From Dehalococcoidales bacterium (GTDB lineage Bacteria; Chloroflexota; Dehalococcoidia; Dehalococcoidales; RBG-16-60-22): a stretch of DNA of 15,836 nucleotides. Made by a program: the position numbers and the translations under genes. The stretch is from contig JADHXF010000039.1 of assembly GCA_016783105.1 (NCBI GenBank), positions 1 to 15,836 on the forward strand. Reading direction: 5' to 3'. The notes beneath the pieces are model-generated. The model saw nothing but the letters and a program-made list of their open reading frames with translations. It searched no databases and was not told the DNA's origin. This document shows positions 14,931-15,836 of the stretch, piece by piece (within the stretch, counting starts at the first letter, position 1; each line of letters starts with the position of its first letter).

Positions 14931-15473
14931 CTAAACCTTGTCAAGGATGCTTAAATCTGGCTTCTCCAGCATGGCCGCGGCCCGTCTGGCTGTCCTGGCC
15001 ACAATCTTTGAGCAGTGCTCATGGATACCCAGTTCTTCCATCCACTGCTTCTGCCAGGGGATTTCACGGTTCAGTTCCGTTCCCATAAATGCCTTGCGAA
15101 TATCGCGGCAGGTAATGCTGCCGAATTCCCGTTCAAACCACTTGGCCAGTCTGGCCACCGGTTCCAGGGCAGCATGCTCTACCTCGATGGCCTTTTCTGC
15201 CGGGCCTTTCAGATAACTGACGTCGCGACCGTATTTCATGCCGAGGGCCAGCGCCGAGCCGGTCAGTGCCCCGCATGCCGAGCGCATGCTGCCAACACCG
15301 CCTGCCAGGCCGATTGATGCTTTTGCCATTACGTCGTCTTTCGTGCCGCAGACTTCCTGAATCGCCAGCAGTGAGCATTGCGAACAGCCGTGATATTTGT
15401 CAATAAGTTCGTAAGCCCTTTTCTCCACTTTGTCCAGAATTGCCTTGTCAACACCTTTGGTGCTTTCAGCCAT
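14931..15473 (-). CDS. C_GCAxxG_C_C-type cysteine redox protein
   Basis: A 180-residue protein resembling the C_GCAxxG_C_C family of putative redox or metal-binding proteins: YHGCSQCSLLAIQEVC (Cys30, 33, 42), SACGALTGSALALGMKYG (Cys67), TCRDI (Cys122) and EHCSKIV (Cys154). The pattern of a buried helical glycine/alanine core with spaced cysteines is typical; the biochemical role of the family is not established. ATG at 15473 is chosen because AGGAGG stands 5 nt upstream; a longer in-frame ATG at 15491 would include that ribosome-binding site in the gene. It is convergent with metV and follows the truncated gene at the right edge by 36 nt, so it is probably co-transcribed with that gene. No signal peptide is seen. 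Confidence 0.85.
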   Translation of the reverse strand: MAESTKGVDKAILDKVEKRAYELIDKYHGCSQCSLLAIQEVCGTKDDVMAKASIGLAGGVGSMRSACGALTGSALALGMKYGRDVSYLKGPAEKAIEVEHAALEPVARLAKWFEREFGSITCRDIRKAFMGTELNREIPWQKQWMEELGIHEHCSKIVARTARRAAAMLEKPDLSILDKV

Positions 15474-15509
15474 GGAATCCTCCTGTTTCAATAAAAATAT
15501 TGCTCTTTT

Positions 15510-15836
15510 CTACGAATATATTGCCAGTCCTTGTGTTTCCAGCGACTTCTTATAATCCGCTCTCAACTCGGAGATAAGTACCAGGCCCTTGAAATTCGTG
15601 GGGATTTTAGCAAAGCGGACATAATCGGGTCGGAAACCTTTGGGGACTCTCTGGCGAGCCCTGTCTAAAAACTCAGCTTCCAGTTGCCGCTGTTTACCTG
15701 CTATCTCCGGGCCAGGTTCTATGGTAACGCAACAGCTGTCTTCATGTTCGCTTTCCACCCGCAAACCTATCACCGCTAACTTGAATTGCTCTGTTTTCAG
15801 GTTGAAGTCTTCAACCAGTACTTTTACCAGTTCGGC
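15510..15836 (-). CDS. Unrecognised protein, C-terminal part (start beyond right edge)
   Basis: The frame is open from the right window edge to the TAG at 15510 and encodes the last 108 residues of a longer protein. Inside it are a beta-strand-rich segment (FKLAVIGLRVESEHEDSC), an acidic helix (AGKQRQLEAEFLDRARQ), PKGFRPDYVRFAKIPTNFKG, and a C-terminus LRADYKKSLETQGLAIYS. It might be the small C-terminal domain of an adenylate-forming ligase, but I do not recognise it securely and assign no function. An internal ATG at 15773 is not favoured because the reading frame extends upstream without interruption. The C_GCAxxG_C_C gene follows 36 nt downstream. Confidence 0.7.
   Translation of the reverse strand, partial: AELVKVLVEDFNLKTEQFKLAVIGLRVESEHEDSCCVTIEPGPEIAGKQRQLEAEFLDRARQRVPKGFRPDYVRFAKIPTNFKGLVLISELRADYKKSLETQGLAIYS

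Overview
The window reads as a chromosome segment from a strict anaerobe that uses the Wood-Ljungdahl (reductive acetyl-CoA) pathway. It carries a methylenetetrahydrofolate reductase (metF, metV) together with heterodisulfide-reductase-type electron-transfer subunits (hdrC, hdrB, hdrA) and an mvhD/flpD gene. That combination is known from acetogens such as Moorella (metFV-hdrABC-mvhD). Many Fe-S and CxxC proteins and a predicted selenoprotein fit the same lifestyle. An uncultured member of Chloroflexota/Dehalococcoidia or a related anaerobe is a reasonable guess, but the taxon cannot be proved from this sequence.

Layout. Positions 1-944 (minus strand): a small zinc-ribbon protein followed by a 4Fe-4S ferredoxin-like protein that runs off the left edge. 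The promoter region, 945-1083, has a near-perfect CRP/FNR-type palindrome. Positions 1084-3985 (minus strand): a tight four-gene operon, transcribed leftward in the order stand-alone cyclic-nucleotide-binding-fold protein, alpha/beta hydrolase, LOG-family protein, Crp/Fnr regulator. Positions 3986-4368: a divergent intergenic region with two good sigma-70-type promoters and a roughly 230-nt structured leader in front of metF. Positions 4369-14909 (plus strand): metF, a membrane histidine kinase, two single-domain response regulators, hdrC, hdrB, hdrA, mvhD and metV. Positions 14931-15836 (minus strand): a C_GCAxxG_C_C-type cysteine protein and the C-terminal end of an unrecognised gene cut by the right edge.

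How the central genes probably work together (inference from family knowledge). MetF/MetV reduce methylene-THF to methyl-THF. MvhD and the HdrABC core pass electrons between MetFV, a pyridine nucleotide and a low-potential acceptor, probably by flavin-based electron bifurcation. HdrA is unusually large (1487 aa): a truncated HdrA copy carrying an inserted GltD/NfnB-like NAD(P)H module is fused to a nearly complete second HdrA copy. The kinase and receiver genes lie inside the cluster, which suggests dedicated sensing of redox or one-carbon status.

The most important observation is that mvhD contains an in-frame TGA (13996-13998) at a conserved cysteine position of the family, followed by 74 sense codons that match the rest of the MvhD fold and by a hairpin suited to a bacterial SECIS element. 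The protein is therefore best read as a 142-residue selenoprotein rather than a 67-residue fragment.
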